Shown piece by piece: positions 1-6,287 of a stretch of DNA of 7,134 nucleotides. The stretch's first letter is position 1, and every line of letters starts with the position of its first letter. A program made the position numbers and the translations under genes. The stretch is taken from contig CAMTDY010000149.1 of NCBI GenBank assembly GCA_947070915.1, positions 1-7,134 of the forward strand, given 5' to 3'. This DNA is from an uncultured Roseburia sp. Its GTDB lineage: Bacteria > Bacillota > Clostridia > Lachnospirales > Lachnospiraceae. Under the pieces are notes generated by a model. The model ran no database searches. It was not told the origin of the DNA and saw only the letters and a program-made list of their open reading frames with translations.

Positions 1-45
1 GATGTAGCTCCGTCTCGTGGGCTCGGAGATGTGTATAAGAGACAG
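1..45 (+). other. Nextera i7-side adapter (non-genomic)
   Basis: Bases 12-26 read GTCTCGTGGGCTCGG and 27-45 read AGATGTGTATAAGAGACAG, which together are the Illumina Nextera read-2 transposase adapter ending in the 19-bp Tn5 mosaic end. Bases 1-3 (GAT) fit the end of the P7 oligonucleotide and bases 4-11 (GTAGCTCC) occupy the 8-base i7 index slot. This is library sequence left at a contig end, not part of the organism. Genomic sequence starts at 46. Confidence 0.97.
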
Positions 46-61
46 CAATAAGAAATTCATA

Positions 62-67
62 TATAAT
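62..67 (+). promoter_or_regulatory. Candidate -10 box for the GH98 gene
   Basis: A perfect TATAAT lies 65 bases ahead of the GH98 start codon. The matching -35 hexamer would fall at about 39-44, which is adapter, so the upstream half of the promoter and any operator are missing from this contig. The hexamer sits in AT-rich DNA, so a chance match is possible. Confidence 0.4.
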
Positions 68-114
68 TTGGGAAAGAAATAAATGCCATTTGACCATTTT
101 GAAATCAAAAAATC

Positions 115-121
115 AAGGAGG
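115..121 (+). promoter_or_regulatory. Ribosome binding site fixing the GH98 start
   Basis: AAGGAGG ends 10 bases before the ATG at 132. The frame is open further upstream to a TTG at 90, but that start would place this site inside the coding region and add 14 residues ahead of an otherwise typical signal peptide. This decides for 132. Confidence 0.85.
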
Positions 122-131
122 TTACATAAAA

Positions 132-2504
132 ATGAAACTGAAGAAGTTATGCGCGGCATTTATGTCAGTTATCATGTCGGTTAACGTCTTTATGGGAGTT
201 CCACCATTTAATCCAGATAATGAATATGAGCTCAGCACAGTGAGCGAAATGATGGAAACTTACACTATGAAGGCGGAAACGCAGCCACTAGCGACGACTG
301 CGGCGACAGGCAGCATGCGCCGTCCTCTCTCACCGGAGCAGCCCATGTGGATCGTTCATATCGATTCATGGAATTATGCAGATCCGGCGAAGATCATTGA
401 TCTGATCCCCGAGGATGTACTGCCTTATGTTGTTTTCAATATTTCCCTTTCGATTAACTGGGACAAGACAAATAAAAAATGGCTTATGGTAAAGGATGGA
501 TATGAAACCGCCAAGTCATGGATACGGACCTGTGCCGAAAAAGGCGTATGGACAATGATACAGCCCTCCAGCGGCGGACAAAGCCACTTCCCGGATTATG
601 AAGCAACGGATGATCTGGAAGATACAATTTATGCTGAGTTTTTCAGGGATTATCCAAACTTTATCGGATATAATTACTGTGAACAGTTCTGGGGATTTTA
701 TGATAAAAACAATCCGGATCATTACAAAAATCCAAATTACCCAGACTCAAAATGGGTTACCTGTGAAGAGCGTTACCGCCATTTTGCAGCCCTGCTCAAG
801 CTCTGTAACAAATACGGCGGCTATCTTGATATCAGCTGGTGTGCCAATGAATGGAGCGCAGGCATCAATCCCATCGCCATGCTCAAAGAAGTGCCCGAAT
901 GGGAAGCCGCCTGCCGTCAGTATTCACAGAACTATATTCTGGAAGAAAAATTTACCCAGCTGAGCTATATCTCTGATGTGGAGAGTACCGTATATGGTGC
1001 CTATCTCTCCGGCTACTGTGGAAATTTTGGGATGCGCTATGATGATTCCGGCTGGTCCGATTCCACATGGGATGGTACGGGGGATCCGACCAAAGACCAG
1101 TACCGGGTGGCTACCGCACTGCCGCTGCATATAGAGCGGATGGCGATGAACGGTATGACGGTGATTGACGGTCCGGAACTTGTCTGGGCAGACGACTTTA
1201 AAGAACTCTGGGCGACCACTGACAGCGAGGGCTACAAAGTCCGTGGCTGGGATATGTACGACCAGTTCCAGAACGACATGCTGGATATGTTCCGAAAGGT
1301 TCTTGACGGCACCATCCGCATACCTTCCCGCAAAGAAGCCATTGACCGCACAAAGGTGGCTGTGATCCAGGATGTAACTTCTGGAAACAACGATGCAAAG
1401 TATAGTTCCTACCCTACTTTATTTGAGGGGCTTTACCGCATGCCTGACGACGGCAACCTGAAGAATAACCATAATCCTTTTAAATGTACCGGACGTTATC
1501 CTACGATCCCAACCATGTTGGAACCTATAGATGACCTGGGAAAAGCAATGCAGGTTCAGATCAATCAGTCTGCTATTGCTACGCGGTGGCCAACGATTGA
1601 AACCAAACAAAATGAATTTAATAATCTTTTCCCAATCGAATACTGGGGTAACATTTATGGTGGACGCAATGAAAACACCTGGCTTACCTACAATCCTTAT
1701 AAAGACGGGACACCAGCCGGGGGATACTTTATACCAAAATACAATACCTGTAAGCAGGTTGAGGTATCTTATTCCCAGTATACCACAGGGGTCATAAAAG
1801 AGTATTCAGATCATTTTGACTTCTATCTGAATAACTATGACGAAGAAGATGCATCTACTTTAAAGACAAATACCATTAAGATCTATGGCGCCTCTTCCAA
1901 ACCTTCTTACACCTGCAAGAACAGAGGTGTCCGCCAGAAGAGAACAGAAGTGACAGAGAACTGGAGCAATGGCGTTTACACACTGACCGTCAAAGAAAAT
2001 GGACCTGTAGACATCAAGATCAACTGCTCAGGAAACGAGACCGGCCGTCTTACATCTTACAAGACAGCGACTCTGACTGCTCCTGAATTTCCGGAGGAAT
2101 ACACCGGTCCCCGTCAGTATGAAGCAGAATTCTTTGACCAGAAGAACGTAGAACAGAATGTTACCAATGCATGCGTAACCGATATTGACAAATGCCAGGG
2201 CCAAGGCTTTTTGAAATTTGGTACCAGCGCAAACGCAGCAGTGAAAGACACCGTAACCAACAAAACAGCAGGTACGGCTAATATGATCCTTCGCTACTCT
2301 GCTACTTCTGATATCAATAACATTGACCTGTATGTGAATGGCACCAAGGTCAAAACCCTGTCACTTCCAAAGGGAACATCTTACAGTGACTGGAAAACCG
2401 TTACCACACCGATATCACTGCAGGCAGGCGACAATAAGATCGAACTGAAAGCAAATGCCACACTGCCAAGCAGTCTGTATCTGGACAATTTTGTGATCGA
2501 ATAG
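132..2504 (+). CDS. Secreted GH98 blood-group-type endo-beta-galactosidase with CBM6/35-like module
   Basis: This 790-residue protein belongs to glycoside hydrolase family 98. Known members are inverting endo-beta-1,4-galactosidases that release A or B trisaccharide from blood-group glycans, or cut Lewis-Y, outside the cell. A charged start (MKLKK) and a hydrophobic stretch to about residue 22 form a signal peptide, followed by a T/A-rich linker to about 62. The catalytic half (about 63-375) opens with QPMWIVHIDSWNYADP and has NYCEQFWGF (Glu184, my candidate general acid), MRYDDSGW (Asp304/305) and IDGPELVW (Glu349). A family-typical beta-rich domain follows (about 380-655). Residues 663-790 begin YEAEFF and end LYLDNFVIE, the hallmarks of a CBM6/CBM35 jelly roll. 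No LPXTG or membrane anchor is visible, so it is probably released. The family is clear, but A/B versus Lewis-Y specificity cannot be read here. The gene appears monocistronic, with a terminator 30 bases downstream. Confidence 0.92.
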   Translation: MKLKKLCAAFMSVIMSVNVFMGVPPFNPDNEYELSTVSEMMETYTMKAETQPLATTAATGSMRRPLSPEQPMWIVHIDSWNYADPAKIIDLIPEDVLPYVVFNISLSINWDKTNKKWLMVKDGYETAKSWIRTCAEKGVWTMIQPSSGGQSHFPDYEATDDLEDTIYAEFFRDYPNFIGYNYCEQFWGFYDKNNPDHYKNPNYPDSKWVTCEERYRHFAALLKLCNKYGGYLDISWCANEWSAGINPIAMLKEVPEWEAACRQYSQNYILEEKFTQLSYISDVESTVYGAYLSGYCGNFGMRYDDSGWSDSTWDGTGDPTKDQYRVATALPLHIERMAMNGMTVIDGPELVWADDFKELWATTDSEGYKVRGWDMYDQFQNDMLDMFRKVLDGTIRIPSRKEAIDRTKVAVIQDVTSGNNDAKYSSYPTLFEGLYRMPDDGNLKNNHNPFKCTGRYPTIPTMLEPIDDLGKAMQVQINQSAIATRWPTIETKQNEFNNLFPIEYWGNIYGGRNENTWLTYNPYKDGTPAGGYFIPKYNTCKQVEVSYSQYTTGVIKEYSDHFDFYLNNYDEEDASTLKTNTIKIYGASSKPSYTCKNRGVRQKRTEVTENWSNGVYTLTVKENGPVDIKINCSGNETGRLTSYKTATLTAPEFPEEYTGPRQYEAEFFDQKNVEQNVTNACVTDIDKCQGQGFLKFGTSANAAVKDTVTNKTAGTANMILRYSATSDINNIDLYVNGTKVKTLSLPKGTSYSDWKTVTTPISLQAGDNKIELKANATLPSSLYLDNFVIE

Positions 2505-2533
2505 ACAGTTGACTGCGTAAAGTTAAAACCAAT

Positions 2534-2587
2534 AAAAAACCATGTCTGCATGATAAAAAAATCATCTTCTTACAGACATGGTTTTTT
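2534..2587. terminator. Bidirectional factor-independent terminator
   Basis: The arms 2534-2548 (AAAAAACCATGTCTG) and 2573-2587 (CAGACATGGTTTTTT) are perfect 15-base complements around a 24-base loop. The core stem CCATGTCTG is flanked by A6 on the left and T6 on the right, so a U-tract follows the hairpin on either strand. It lies between the convergent GH98 gene (stop at 2504) and the PstS-like gene (stop at 2637) and can serve both. Confidence 0.9.
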
Positions 2588-2636
2588 ACTTGCCTTCCGC
2601 CTAGCTCAACGGCGGGCTCAAATTGGCACCGATGAG

Positions 2637-3590
2637 CTAAACCCCCACATATCCACTGCCTTCCACAATCTCCTGCCCCTCTTCCGAAAGCATCCAGTCG
2701 ATAAGCAACGGTATGTTTTCATTCTTATTATCTTTCCGGTACACCGCATAAAAATTGCTGACGATCGGATAACTGCCATTCTTAACATTTTCCTTGTCCG
2801 GATAAACGCCATTCAGCGAAAGCATTTTTACGCCGCCGTCTTCCACAATGCCCTCCACATAAAACCGGAAAGAAAATCCAATGGAACTGCCAAGAAAACT
2901 GTTAATCCCTGTCTTCATTGGTATTCCGTCCATAAATGAAAGCATCGCTGTCTGGCTGCCGCTTCCCTCGTTTCTCTGCAGTGCCCCGATCCGCTTATCC
3001 TCACCCCCCAGTTCAGACCAGTTTTTATATTTACCCGAATAAATTCCCCTCACCTGATCCACAGTCAGACTGTTCACTGGGTTCTTTGCATTGACAAGAA
3101 ATACAAATGCCTCGCTGCCGATGGGAACCAGTTCCAGGGATACTCCTTTTTGTTCTGCATAGGCGAGCTGCTCCTTTGAAGGCTTTGCACAAACCGCTAT
3201 GTCCACAGTCCCATCTACCACCGCCTGATAAGCACCTCTTGTATTATTCATCTGCAAAGCACTTTCCTTACCAAAATTCTTTCCGTCAAACTGACAGCTG
3301 TCCTCTGGATAGACTGCATTTACAAAAGCAGAAAATACCGGATACAGAGCCGCTGCTCCATCTAATACCGGAAGATCCCCCGACAGCTGCAGGGAAGACC
3401 TGCGCTTTACAATTTTTGTTTCTTCCACAAAAGGAAGATATTCATCAAGTTCTACGGATTTCGCCTGCATCCCATCACTGTAATCACTGATACACCTTCT
3501 GGTAAAAACCTGGTATACTGCGATATCAAACACCACAAACACAACCACAAGCACTGCGATACATAAGATTTGTCCAACTATTTTTCTCAT
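2637..3590 (-). CDS. Membrane-anchored PstS-like substrate-binding protein
   Basis: The product is 317 residues from ATG at 3590. One hydrophobic segment (about residues 5-28) follows a basic start and lacks a lipobox, so the protein is probably tethered by an uncleaved helix with the binding domain outside. The rest resembles the PstS/PBP-like phosphate-binding fold: LDGAAALYPVFSAF parallels the 'GSTSVYP' anion loop, DGTVDIAVCAKPS the 'G.ADIG.S.R' segment, VDQVRGIYSGKYKNWSELGG is a standard PstS motif, and RNEGSGSQT matches the phosphate-binding 'R..GSGT' loop. The ligand is presumably a phosphate-like oxyanion, by family. It is the last gene of a four-gene minus-strand operon with no pstCAB genes. 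A GTG at 3599 (three residues earlier) directly abuts the previous stop codon and has AAGGGG upstream. I prefer the ATG, which has AGGTGG five bases ahead, but either could be used. A sensory or scavenging role is inference. Confidence 0.8.
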   Translation of the reverse strand: MRKIVGQILCIAVLVVVFVVFDIAVYQVFTRRCISDYSDGMQAKSVELDEYLPFVEETKIVKRRSSLQLSGDLPVLDGAAALYPVFSAFVNAVYPEDSCQFDGKNFGKESALQMNNTRGAYQAVVDGTVDIAVCAKPSKEQLAYAEQKGVSLELVPIGSEAFVFLVNAKNPVNSLTVDQVRGIYSGKYKNWSELGGEDKRIGALQRNEGSGSQTAMLSFMDGIPMKTGINSFLGSSIGFSFRFYVEGIVEDGGVKMLSLNGVYPDKENVKNGSYPIVSNFYAVYRKDNKNENIPLLIDWMLSEEGQEIVEGSGYVGV

Positions 3591-3599
3591 CCCTGCCAC

Positions 3600-3740
3600 C
3601 TATTCCCCTTCATTTGAAATAAAGGAAATGATCGAACACTGGCTGCGCAGATAAACCGTATAGCCGACCAATGCCGCCGAAGTTATCATCCCTGTCACCA
3701 GTATAACTGCCACGATCCTACGAAAATATTTATCCCTCAT
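3600..3740 (-). CDS. 46-aa single-pass membrane protein of unknown function
   Basis: ATG at 3740 is preceded by AAGGAG seven bases upstream, and the frame runs to TAG at 3600-3602. The product begins MRDKYFRRIVAVILV and ends SIISFISNEGE. One transmembrane helix spans about residues 9-30, with a basic N terminus predicted to stay inside and a short tail outside containing one Cys (residue 35). It is the third gene of the minus-strand operon, 28 bases after the 76-aa gene, and its stop touches the alternative GTG start of the PstS-like gene, which suggests translational coupling. Its ribosome site lies within the copied segment of the tandem duplication. I do not recognise a family. It could be a small partner or stabiliser of the PstS-like protein, by position only. 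Confidence 0.72.
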   Translation of the reverse strand: MRDKYFRRIVAVILVTGMITSAALVGYTVYLRSQCSIISFISNEGE

Positions 3741-3746
3741 TCTCAA

Positions 3747-4241
3747 TCTCCTTTTCAAAACAATCCCCTTACATATGCTCCATAGCCTGGGAAAACCAAT
3801 ATATTAGCAGGCTGACTCCTCCGACAAACACAAAAGCTAGAATGCCGGATATAATAAGCCGATTCCGGTATCTTCTCCATTTCTCCTTCTCACCCTTCGG
3901 ACACTTCAAAAACAAGACCAGACTAAAAATGAACCAGATCAGTGAAAACAAAGGACCATCAAATAATATGATCAGTAATTCCAACATTTCCTTTTCCATA
4001 ACAGGTCTCCTTTTCAAAACAATTCCCTTACATATGCTCCATGGCCTGGGAAAACCAGTACATCAACAAACTAACTCCTCCGATAAACACAAAAGCTAGA
4101 ATGCCAGACATAATAAACTGATTCCGGTATCTTCTTCGTTTCTCCTTCTCATCCTTCGGACATCTCAAAAACAAGACCAGGTCAAAAATGAACCAGATCA
4201 GTGACACCAAAGGCAGACCAAAAAAAATGATCAATAATTCC
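3747..4241 (-). repeat. Tandem duplication, 259-bp period
   Basis: Segments 3747-3982 and 4006-4241 align without gaps at an offset of 259 bases, and I count about 31 mismatches in 232 aligned positions (roughly 87% identity), mostly transitions. Each copy holds nearly all of one small membrane-protein gene plus, past its stop codon, the ribosome site that serves the next gene (plus-strand TCTCCTTTTCAAAACAAT). The duplication therefore gave each copy a ready-made translation signal for its downstream neighbour. Confidence 0.9.
3769..3999 (-). CDS. Small two-helix membrane protein, duplicate copy A (76 aa)
   Basis: ATG at 3999 follows AAGGAG with a seven-base gap. A TTG at 4017 would swallow that site and is rejected. 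Two hydrophobic helices (about residues 7-31 and 49-68) flank a basic loop containing KCPKGEKEKWRRYRNR, so the loop is predicted cytoplasmic with both ends outside. It is a paralogue of the adjacent 71-residue protein: 57 of 71 aligned residues are identical by my hand alignment, including the whole C-terminal YWFSQAMEHM. It is the second gene of the operon ending in the PstS-like gene. I recognise no named family. The conserved Cys-Pro and the basic loop are the features to follow. A role with the PstS-like protein is inferred from context. Confidence 0.78.
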   Translation of the reverse strand: MEKEMLELLIILFDGPLFSLIWFIFSLVLFLKCPKGEKEKWRRYRNRLIISGILAFVFVGGVSLLIYWFSQAMEHM

Positions 4242-4243
4242 AT
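4028..4243 (-). CDS. Small two-helix membrane protein, duplicate copy B (71 aa)
   Basis: ATG at 4243 has AGGAGG seven bases upstream and is the first clear gene after the promoter at 4322-4350. The product begins MELLIIFFGLPLVSLIWF. It has helices at about residues 2-26 and 44-63, a basic loop RCPKDEKEKRRRYRNQ between them, and the same YWFSQAMEHM tail as its neighbour. Differences from copy A are mostly conservative (I/V, F/L, K/R), as expected when both copies remain constrained membrane proteins. It starts six residues further in than copy A, so the N-terminal MEKEM of the other copy is not part of the shared unit. Function is unknown. A holin or toxin-like role could be imagined from size and helices, but nothing here supports it. 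Confidence 0.78.
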   Translation of the reverse strand: MELLIIFFGLPLVSLIWFIFDLVLFLRCPKDEKEKRRRYRNQFIMSGILAFVFIGGVSLLMYWFSQAMEHM

Positions 4244-4321
4244 ATAAGTTCCTCCTAATCAATCGCTTAGGTTCTGGCTTATCTTCTTTATCCATGTGTT
4301 CCAGTTCCTTCTTCACCATTA

Positions 4322-4350
4322 AGTATATCGAAATTTGTCTCATTTGGCAA
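4322..4350 (-). promoter_or_regulatory. Sigma-A-type promoter of the PstS-like operon
   Basis: On the minus strand, TTGCCA (4345-4350) is separated by exactly 17 bases from TATACT (4322-4327). Transcription should start near 4315, giving a leader of about 70 bases before the 71-aa gene. An ATG at 4319 would lie at or before the start site and so is not used. Confidence 0.72.
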
Positions 4351-4418
4351 ATTTTTTATTCTGTTTATCCTGTGGCGCTAAATTGAGTGCCGTCAATTAG
4401 CACCTTGCCACCTGGGAG

Positions 4419-4447
4419 TTGTGGAAGACAAGAAATTTTGTTATACT
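4419..4447 (+). promoter_or_regulatory. Extended -10 promoter of the HAD gene
   Basis: TTGTGG (4419-4424), a 17-base spacer and TATACT (4442-4447) form the promoter, with TGT directly before the -10 box as an extended -10 element. The start site would be near 4454, about 24 bases ahead of the ATG at 4478. A second AT-rich hexamer, TATAAT at 4451-4456, has no good -35 partner. The promoter is divergent from the one at 4322-4350, with about 70 bases between the -35 boxes. Confidence 0.65.
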
Positions 4448-4477
4448 TTTTATAATAATTATGGAAAGGAGCTCATC

Positions 4478-4876
4478 ATGAATAAAAAGAAAGAAATACC
4501 TGTCTCTCCCCTTGCAAAAACCTGGATCCTCGATCTGGACGGCACCATTGTAGTACACAATGGCCCTTATATATATGGAGAAGACCGTTTCCTGCCTGGG
4601 GCCAGAGAATTTCTGGAAAATATTCCTGCCCAGGATATGATCATATTCCTCACGGCAAGAAATAATTACGAAAAACCCCACACCCTTCGTTTTCTCAAAG
4701 AAAATAACGTCCGCTATGACCATATTATTTTCAATGCCGGCCACGGCGAACGTATTCTCATAAACGATAATAAACCAGACGGCCTTGTAACCGCCATGGC
4801 AGTCAATACCAAAAGAGACCAGTTTTGTGATATAAATTTTATCACTGACCATAGCCTGGGAACAATGTATGACTGA
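4478..4876 (+). CDS. Small cap-less HAD-superfamily phosphatase
   Basis: ATG at 4478 has AAAGGAG six bases ahead. An in-frame upstream start at 4421 lies inside the promoter and is rejected. The 132-residue cytoplasmic product has HAD motif I at D19-L-D21-G-T (nucleophile and acid/base aspartates), motif II at T59 (FLTAR) and an acidic motif IV around D97 in LINDNKPDG. No obvious motif III lysine is placed in the usual way; R92 or K99 may take its role. With about 35 residues between motifs I and II there is no cap domain, as in phosphatases acting on large or phospho-sugar substrates. The C-terminal 'LIND.KPDGL.TA.AVN.KRD' pattern recalls small HAD proteins found near capsule or glycan loci. 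The substrate is unknown. It is monocistronic, with its stop one base from the convergent neighbour's stop. Confidence 0.82.
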   Translation: MNKKKEIPVSPLAKTWILDLDGTIVVHNGPYIYGEDRFLPGAREFLENIPAQDMIIFLTARNNYEKPHTLRFLKENNVRYDHIIFNAGHGERILINDNKPDGLVTAMAVNTKRDQFCDINFITDHSLGTMYD

Positions 4877-4877
4877 T

Positions 4878-5084
4878 CTACCGAAACAGCACACAATTCC
4901 CACTCTCCCGGTAATATCGGATCCTCTCTTGCAGTGCTTCCCTGCTGCAGCCCAGTTTTTCACTGAGACAGCCAAGACAGAGGAAATCTACAGCACTCCG
5001 GCTTACCATTTTCATATAAATTGCCTTTTCATCGGAAGTAAGACGAACCCCGCACTGCCGGCAGACATGATGTTTCATCTCCAT
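4878..5084 (-). CDS. 68-aa double-CxxC (probable zinc-binding) protein
   Basis: The sequence has two knuckle pairs, C8-R-Q-C11-G and C36-L-G-C39, spaced 24 residues apart as in a small zinc ribbon or treble-clef protein, followed by a helical stretch (LGCSREALQERIRYYRES) and a short CVLF end. Proteins with this plan, a CxxCG...LT...E pattern, a second CxxC and a terminal 'Y(F)R.SG' stretch, are common and uncharacterised in Clostridia. It starts 15 bases after the GH27 stop, with GGCGGGG eight bases before the ATG, so it should be co-transcribed with GH27. No DNA-binding domain of a known regulator family is visible. Metal binding and any regulatory or chaperone role are inference. Confidence 0.75.
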   Translation of the reverse strand: MEMKHHVCRQCGVRLTSDEKAIYMKMVSRSAVDFLCLGCLSEKLGCSREALQERIRYYRESGNCVLFR

Positions 5085-5099
5085 AACCAGATCCCCGCC

Positions 5100-6263
5100 T
5101 TATACAAGTCTGCCACGCATAATTATACAATCAGAGGAAGGTACCGTAACGGCGAATCTCTCCTTATGTACACCGAGCTCCTTATGCTCCCAGCAGTCAT
5201 AGAGCGACAATCCCATCCCGGATGCATAAGGAAGTCCCAGATCCCAGAACTGCACTGTCAATTCTCTCTGGGTATCACTGAGATTAAAAAGCCCTATGGC
5301 AAGATCCCCATTATGCAGCACCTTTACCAGAACAAAGGCTTCGTCCTCGTTAAACCATTGTGGCTCGACCTTTATACGATAAGCACCCCTCGCCTCTGGA
5401 TCCTGATTAATTGCGATCAATTCCTTATTTTGCAGAATATTCTTTGTTATATCATTTGCCGAGCGGATATCGCAGCCTATCATAAGCGGCGAACCCATCA
5501 TACACCACAGGGAAAAATGAGTCTTATACTGGCTGTCTGTACATCCTCCAATGCGTTCACTGCAGATGAAATCACTATTGCTTCCCCCATACATTCCTAC
5601 CACCAGCATGTCCATATCATTGTGACAGTAATTTCCCGTAAAAGGTTCTTTTTCGATCTGCGAGCAGGCAATATTGCAGATGGATTCCCAGTTGTCCTGA
5701 ATATCCTGTGTAGAACGATAAGAATGTGCCCCAGACTCACGGATCCATTGATAAACATTGTCCTCACCCCAGTTGCAGGCGGAAAAGCATATGTCTCTGC
5801 CACAATTGCGCAGGGCAAGGCTCATTCTCTTATACAGCAGCTCCCCGCACATATTTCTCGGCTTAAAACAATAATCATATTTCAGATAATCTACACCCCA
5901 GGCTGCAAACTGCTTCGCATCCTGAAATTCATGTTCAAAACTACCTGGATAACCGGCGCAGGTATGGGTTCCGGCGCAGGAATACATGCCAAATTTAAGC
6001 CCTTTTTCATGTATATAATCCCCCAGGGCCTTCATACCATTTGGAAATTTTTCCGGATCCGCCACCAGATTGCCATCAGCATCCCGCTCTTTCAGACTCC
6101 AGCAGTCATCGATCACAACATACTCGTATCCCGCATCCCGATATCCATTTTCCACCATTTTATCCGCCGTCTCCCGAATCAGCTCTTCATTGATATCCCA
6201 GGTAAAAGTATTCCAGGAATTCCACCCCATCGCCGGAATAAACCCGATATTTTTATTCTCCAT
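5100..6263 (-). CDS. Intracellular GH27 alpha-galactosidase (or alpha-N-acetylgalactosaminidase)
   Basis: This 387-residue protein is a full-length GH27 enzyme, a retaining exo-hydrolase that removes terminal alpha-linked galactose (or GalNAc in some members). The TIM barrel opens with MGWNSWNTF (12-20) and YVVIDDCW (48-55). The nucleophile is D130 in YLKYDYC and the acid/base is D187 in YRSTQDIQDNW. MGSPLMIGCDIR (256-267) is the usual barrel-end motif, and a beta-sandwich domain fills about 300-387. The substrate-recognition loop reads SACNWGED, where many characterised galactosidases have CEW, so GalNAc versus Gal preference is not certain. There is no signal peptide, so it acts on imported oligosaccharides. 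ATG at 6263 has GGAGG nine bases upstream. It is first of a two-gene operon with the CxxC protein. It may act downstream of the secreted GH98 on blood-group-derived sugars, or on plant alpha-galactosides. Confidence 0.92.
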   Translation of the reverse strand: MENKNIGFIPAMGWNSWNTFTWDINEELIRETADKMVENGYRDAGYEYVVIDDCWSLKERDADGNLVADPEKFPNGMKALGDYIHEKGLKFGMYSCAGTHTCAGYPGSFEHEFQDAKQFAAWGVDYLKYDYCFKPRNMCGELLYKRMSLALRNCGRDICFSACNWGEDNVYQWIRESGAHSYRSTQDIQDNWESICNIACSQIEKEPFTGNYCHNDMDMLVVGMYGGSNSDFICSERIGGCTDSQYKTHFSLWCMMGSPLMIGCDIRSANDITKNILQNKELIAINQDPEARGAYRIKVEPQWFNEDEAFVLVKVLHNGDLAIGLFNLSDTQRELTVQFWDLGLPYASGMGLSLYDCWEHKELGVHKERFAVTVPSSDCIIMRGRLV

Positions 6264-6287
6264 AGCATTTAACCTCCGCTCAATTTA

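Noticed and set aside
27..45. Tn5 mosaic end as evidence of a natural transposon
   Set aside because: It is joined to the synthetic Nextera adapter and index, so it comes from library preparation.
2597..2615. CCGCC/GGCGG short stem near the PstS-like stop
   Set aside because: It has only five base pairs, no U-tract on either strand, and a much stronger terminator lies next to it.
3747..4241. CRISPR or phage-type repeat array
   Set aside because: There are only two copies, each coding for a full small membrane protein; this is a gene duplication.
4028..4319. ATG at 4319 as start of a longer first gene in the minus operon
   Set aside because: It lies three bases past the -10 box, at or before the likely transcription start, has no ribosome site and is in another frame from the 71-aa gene.
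4397..4975. 192-codon minus-strand frame over the HAD gene
   Set aside because: It is antisense to a gene with clear HAD motifs, promoter and ribosome site, and shows no domain of its own.
4869..6272. 467-codon open frame on the plus strand opposite GH27 and the CxxC gene
   Set aside because: It is fully antisense to two well-supported genes, has no ribosome site, starts within the last codons of the HAD gene and encodes a low-similarity, His/Ile/Pro-rich chain typical of codon-bias shadows.
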